Positions 61,143 to 64,000 of a DNA stretch of 64,000 nucleotides are shown one piece after another. This DNA comes from Egibacter rhizosphaerae (GTDB taxonomy: Bacteria; Actinomycetota; Nitriliruptoria; Euzebyales; Egibacteraceae). The stretch lies in assembly GCF_004322855.1 (NCBI RefSeq), contig NZ_CP036402.1, positions 2,294,001 through 2,358,000 on the forward strand. Direction: 5' to 3'. Both the position numbers and the translations under genes were made by a program. Each line of letters starts with the position of its first letter. Position 1 is the stretch's first letter. The notes under the pieces were generated by a model. It was not told the origin of the DNA. It made no database searches and saw only the letters and a list, made by a program, of their open reading frames with translations.

Positions 61143-63410
61143 ATGCCCCAGAATCGAGGTGGTCGTCGCGCGCCTGCTCCCGGGCCGGCCCGCACCGCGG
61201 GTCGACCGCGGCGTCCCGGCGCGCCGCGGCGGGGCCGGTGGCGTCGCCGCCTCGCGTGGACCCTCGGCTCGCTGGTGGGGCTCGCCCTCGTCGGGTTGGG
61301 GGCCGCCACGACGGCGGCGGCCGTGCTCTGGGTGACGACCCCCGAGCTGTCCGTGGAGTTCGACATCGAACCGACCGTCGTGACCGACGTCAACGGCGAC
61401 CACATCGGCGAGCTTCAGGAGCACCCCGGCCGCGAGGACCTCGGGATCGACGAGCTGCCCCCGCACGTGGTCGACGCGGTCATCGCCGCGGAGGACGCGG
61501 GGTTCCGTGACCACGCCGGCGTGAGCGTGTCGGGGATCGCGCGGGCGACGTGGTCGAACCTGCGCCACGGGGAGGTCCGCCAGGGCGGGTCGACGATCAC
61601 GCAGCAGTACGTGAAGAACCTCACGGGCGACCAGGAGGAGACGCTCGCGCGCAAGCTCCGTGAGGCGGTGCTCGCCGTGCGCCTCGAGCGCGATCGGTCG
61701 AAGGACGAGATCCTCGAGGGTTACCTGAACTCGATCTACTTCGGTCGCGGCGCCTACGGCATCCAGGCCGCGGCCCGTGCCTACTTCGACGTGGACGCGC
61801 GCGACCTCACGGTGGACGAGGCCGCACAGCTCGCCGCCGTGGTCCCGGCTCCGAGCGCGCTCGACCCCGAGCGCGAGCCCGTGGCGTCCTCGCAGCGCTA
61901 TGCCTCGGTGATCGATCGCATGCACGCGGAGGGCATGCTCGACAGGGAGGAGGCCTCGGAGCTGCGCGAGGTGCCGCCGCTGGTGCGGCCCGGAGGGCAG
62001 GGTCTCGCCGCGCAGCGCGCCCCCCACTTCCTCGCCATGGTCGAGCAGCGGCTGGCTGACCTCGTCGGCCCGGCCGCCGTGCACCGGGGTCTCGAGGTGC
62101 GCACCTCCCTCGATCTCCGCGCCCAGGACGCCGCCGAGCGCGCGCACGCGGATGCGCTCGGGTCCCTGGACATCCCGGAGGGCGAGACGGCACCGGTGGC
62201 CGCGCTCGTTGCGATCGACCCGGCGACGGGAGGGATCCGTGCGCACGTCGCCGGGGCCGACTTCGGCACGGACCAGTACGACCTCGTCACGGGCGGGCCC
62301 GAGGGTCTCGGTCGCCAGCCGGGCTCGACGTTCAAGCCGTTCGCGCTGGCCGCCTTCGTCGAGGACGGCAACTCGCCGGACAGCATGGTCGACGCCCCGG
62401 CCACGGCGACGTTCGCCGCCGAGGATGCCCGGCTGGACAGCGACTGGACGGTCGGGAACTACGAGGGGCAGGAGCTCGGGAGCGTGACGCTGCGCGAGGC
62501 GACCTGGCGGTCGTCCAATACCGCATACGCCCAGCTGGCCATGGATCTCGGCCCGGAGCGGGTCCTCAACGCGGCGCGGAGGGCCGGGGTCGACGCACCC
62601 GGGAAGCTGCGGCCCGATCCCTCGCTGGTACTCGGCACCGGTGCGGTGACGCCGCTGGAGCTCGCGGGTGCGTACAGCACGTTCGCGGCCGAGGGCACGC
62701 GCCGGGCGCCGACCGCGGTGCTCGAGGTCGTCGATCACGAGGGTGAGCGGCAGTACCGTGCGAACACCGACGGCGACCGGGCGTTCGAGCCCGAGGTGGC
62801 CCACGCCGTGACCGATGTGCTGCGGGGCGTGATCACCAGTGGCACCGGAACCGCCGCCGCCATCGGCCGTCCCGCCGCCGGCAAGACCGGTACGACCAGC
62901 TCGCACGCGGACGCGTGGTTCGCCGGCTACACGCCCGACCTCGCGGCGGTCGCCTGGTTCGGGCATCGCGACGACAACGAGCCGATCCACGGCGCTCCGA
63001 CCGGCGGCGGGGCGCCGGCAGCCCTCTGGGCGGACTTCGTGGCCGAGGCGCTGGCCGATGTCGCGCCGAGCGAGTTCCCCCCGCCACCCGACGACCTGCC
63101 CCTGGCGGAGGACCTCGCCGACGCGCTCTGCGAGCCCGGCGACCCGGCGTGCGATGAGCCGGCCACGCCCGGACCGCCGGTCGGACCGGACGCCGACGGG
63201 GAGGCCGCGACCGATGCCCCGGGGGACGCGTCGACGGATGGTGCGTCGGATGGTGTGTCGAACGAGGCGCCGGACGGAGGGCCGTCGGGTCCGCCCGCGC
63301 CCTCGGATGACGCGACCGAGCCCTCGCGCGCGCCCGACGGGACACCCGCGACGACCCCCGGGGCCCCCGACCCCCCGGAAGGCGAGGGCGAGCCCCCCGC
63401 CGATGGTTGA
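61143..63410 (+). CDS. ponA: PonA, bifunctional class A penicillin-binding protein
   Basis: 755 residues. A basic N-terminus and one membrane helix (LGSLVGLALVGLGAATTAAA) precede the GT51 transglycosylase domain with its catalytic Glu in AAEDAGFRDHAGVSVSGIAR and QGGSTITQQYVKNL. The transpeptidase domain has STFK (GSTFKPFALAAF), SSN (WRSSNTAYAQLA) and KTGT (AGKTGTTSSHADAW). The last 110 residues are Pro-, Asp- and Ala-rich and disordered. It polymerises and cross-links peptidoglycan. In mycobacteria PonA1 is phosphorylated by PknB. Confidence 0.96.
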   Translation: MPQNRGGRRAPAPGPARTAGRPRRPGAPRRGRWRRRLAWTLGSLVGLALVGLGAATTAAAVLWVTTPELSVEFDIEPTVVTDVNGDHIGELQEHPGREDLGIDELPPHVVDAVIAAEDAGFRDHAGVSVSGIARATWSNLRHGEVRQGGSTITQQYVKNLTGDQEETLARKLREAVLAVRLERDRSKDEILEGYLNSIYFGRGAYGIQAAARAYFDVDARDLTVDEAAQLAAVVPAPSALDPEREPVASSQRYASVIDRMHAEGMLDREEASELREVPPLVRPGGQGLAAQRAPHFLAMVEQRLADLVGPAAVHRGLEVRTSLDLRAQDAAERAHADALGSLDIPEGETAPVAALVAIDPATGGIRAHVAGADFGTDQYDLVTGGPEGLGRQPGSTFKPFALAAFVEDGNSPDSMVDAPATATFAAEDARLDSDWTVGNYEGQELGSVTLREATWRSSNTAYAQLAMDLGPERVLNAARRAGVDAPGKLRPDPSLVLGTGAVTPLELAGAYSTFAAEGTRRAPTAVLEVVDHEGERQYRANTDGDRAFEPEVAHAVTDVLRGVITSGTGTAAAIGRPAAGKTGTTSSHADAWFAGYTPDLAAVAWFGHRDDNEPIHGAPTGGGAPAALWADFVAEALADVAPSEFPPPPDDLPLAEDLADALCEPGDPACDEPATPGPPVGPDADGEAATDAPGDASTDGASDGVSNEAPDGGPSGPPAPSDDATEPSRAPDGTPATTPGAPDPPEGEGEPPADG

Positions 63411-63531
63411 CCGACCCTGCTGAAAGGGGCTCGGCGAGGCCCGAGTTGTTCGCTTCGCATCGCTGGGTAATGCTGCCACCCTGCAGCCGACGTACCGGGA
63501 ACCGGACCGCGCCCCGAGGGGGAGTGCGCTG

Positions 63532-64000
63532 TTGAGTGATCTGGTGATCCGCCACCCCGACGTCGACGAGCTCGAGATCGTCGCGTCGCTGACCGTCGAT
63601 GCGTACGCCGAGTACGCCGCGCACATGTCGCCCGACGCCTGGTCGGCGTTCGCGCACGACATCGCCAACGTGGCCGGGCGCATGTCCGACGGGGAGGTCC
63701 TCGTGGCCGAGCGCGCCGGCGACCTGGTCGGCTCGCTGACGCGCTACCCGAACTGGCGCGGCGCACAGGAGGGCTCGTCGTCGCTGCGCATGCTCGCGGT
63801 CCCCCCGCACGAACGCGGGCAGGGCGTTGGGCGGGCGCTGATGCTGCGTGCCATCGAGCTGAGCCGCGCCGAGGGCAAGGACCGCGTGGTGATGACGGTC
63901 CCGCCGGAGATGACCACCGCGCGCGACCTCGTCACCTCGCTCGGCTTCGAGCGCGAATCCTCGCTCGACCACACCCCCGCGCCCGGCGTCCACGCTCAGG
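63532..64000 (+). CDS. GNAT-family N-acetyltransferase, 3' end outside the window
   Basis: 156 codons are visible from TTG 63532-63534, which follows GAGGGGGAG; a GTG at 63544 is an alternative. The N-terminus LVIRHPDVDELEIVASLTVD and the acetyl-CoA motif MLAVPPHERGQGVGRALMLR, followed by RDLVTSLGFERESSLDHT, are typical of GNAT acetyltransferases. The frame is still open at the window edge, with only a few residues probably missing. The substrate cannot be predicted. Confidence 0.88.
   Translation, partial: MSDLVIRHPDVDELEIVASLTVDAYAEYAAHMSPDAWSAFAHDIANVAGRMSDGEVLVAERAGDLVGSLTRYPNWRGAQEGSSSLRMLAVPPHERGQGVGRALMLRAIELSRAEGKDRVVMTVPPEMTTARDLVTSLGFERESSLDHTPAPGVHAQ

Noticed and set aside
59898-63683. 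1261-codon minus-strand frame containing padR at its end
   Set aside because: Only the last 179 codons (padR) are coding. The rest mirrors ponA and the DUF5318 gene, and padR has its own GTG start and ribosome site.

Overview
The window is about 64 kb of very GC-rich DNA, dense with genes, from the replication-origin region of an actinobacterial chromosome. Support comes from the dnaA-dnaN-recF-dciA-gyrB-gyrA block on the minus strand, the diverging rpmH-rnpA-yidD-yidC-khpB-rsmG-parA-parB block on the plus strand, an fhaA-fhaB-pstP-ftsW-pbpA-pknB cluster beginning next to tRNA-Leu, crgA, a class E sortase, a DLW-39 gene between tRNA-Ala and tRNA-Ile, a DUF3566 gene beside gyrA, and Ni-SOD. 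The gene order matches, from established knowledge, the oriC flanks of Mycobacterium (for example murJ-sigM-rsmA-trxB-trxA-cwlM-parB-parA and ino1-padR-DUF5318-ponA). The split murJ/kinase, the missing pknA and a solitary pilT suggest a deeper-branching class such as Nitriliruptoria. That placement is an inference.

Layout. 1-6.8 kb is accessory DNA: the end of a PIN toxin, a 69-bp repeat present twice, two pairs of overlapping unknown genes, a DHFR-like reductase with a monooxygenase, a hydrolase with an ECF sigma factor, and a chimeric transposase/serine-recombinase remnant next to tRNA-Leu. 7.1-15.2 kb is the Ser/Thr-phosphorylation and cell-wall elongation operon. 15.2-18.5 kb holds pabA/trpG, a degenerate AMP-binding protein overlapping a 51-residue membrane protein that overlaps a sortase, and crgA. 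18.5-22.8 kb has a repeat-bearing spacer, a thiolase, two membrane proteins, tRNA-Ala, DLW-39, tRNA-Ile and the DUF3566 gene. 22.8-33 kb is the replication core. 33-38.7 kb is RNase P, YidC and ParAB with parS sites. 38.8-44.3 kb has ddl, an aminotransferase, a CwlM-like protein, trxA and trxB. 44.4-51 kb has a zinc-finger membrane protein, an anti-sigma factor, a sigma factor, a kinase, murJ and a Nudix hydrolase. 51.2-64 kb has pilT, the CCA-adding enzyme, an AraC regulator with a toroid protein, malQ, the Ni-SOD and its protease, padR-ino1, a DUF5318 gene, ponA and a GNAT.

How the genes work together. The window carries nearly the whole wall-growth signalling circuit known from mycobacteria: kinase (PknB), phosphatase (PstP), FHA readers (FhaA, FhaB), SEDS and PBP enzymes, CrgA, MurJ with a partner kinase, a CwlM-like pseudo-amidase and PonA. 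It is interleaved with the origin and the ParABS segregation system. The best candidate for something undescribed is the sortase / small membrane protein / pseudo-adenylating-enzyme unit at 15.8-18.1 kb. Next are the CwlM-like protein lacking both metal-ligand histidines, the Ni-SOD with an altered hook, and an origin-like repeat cluster at 18.65-18.85 kb.
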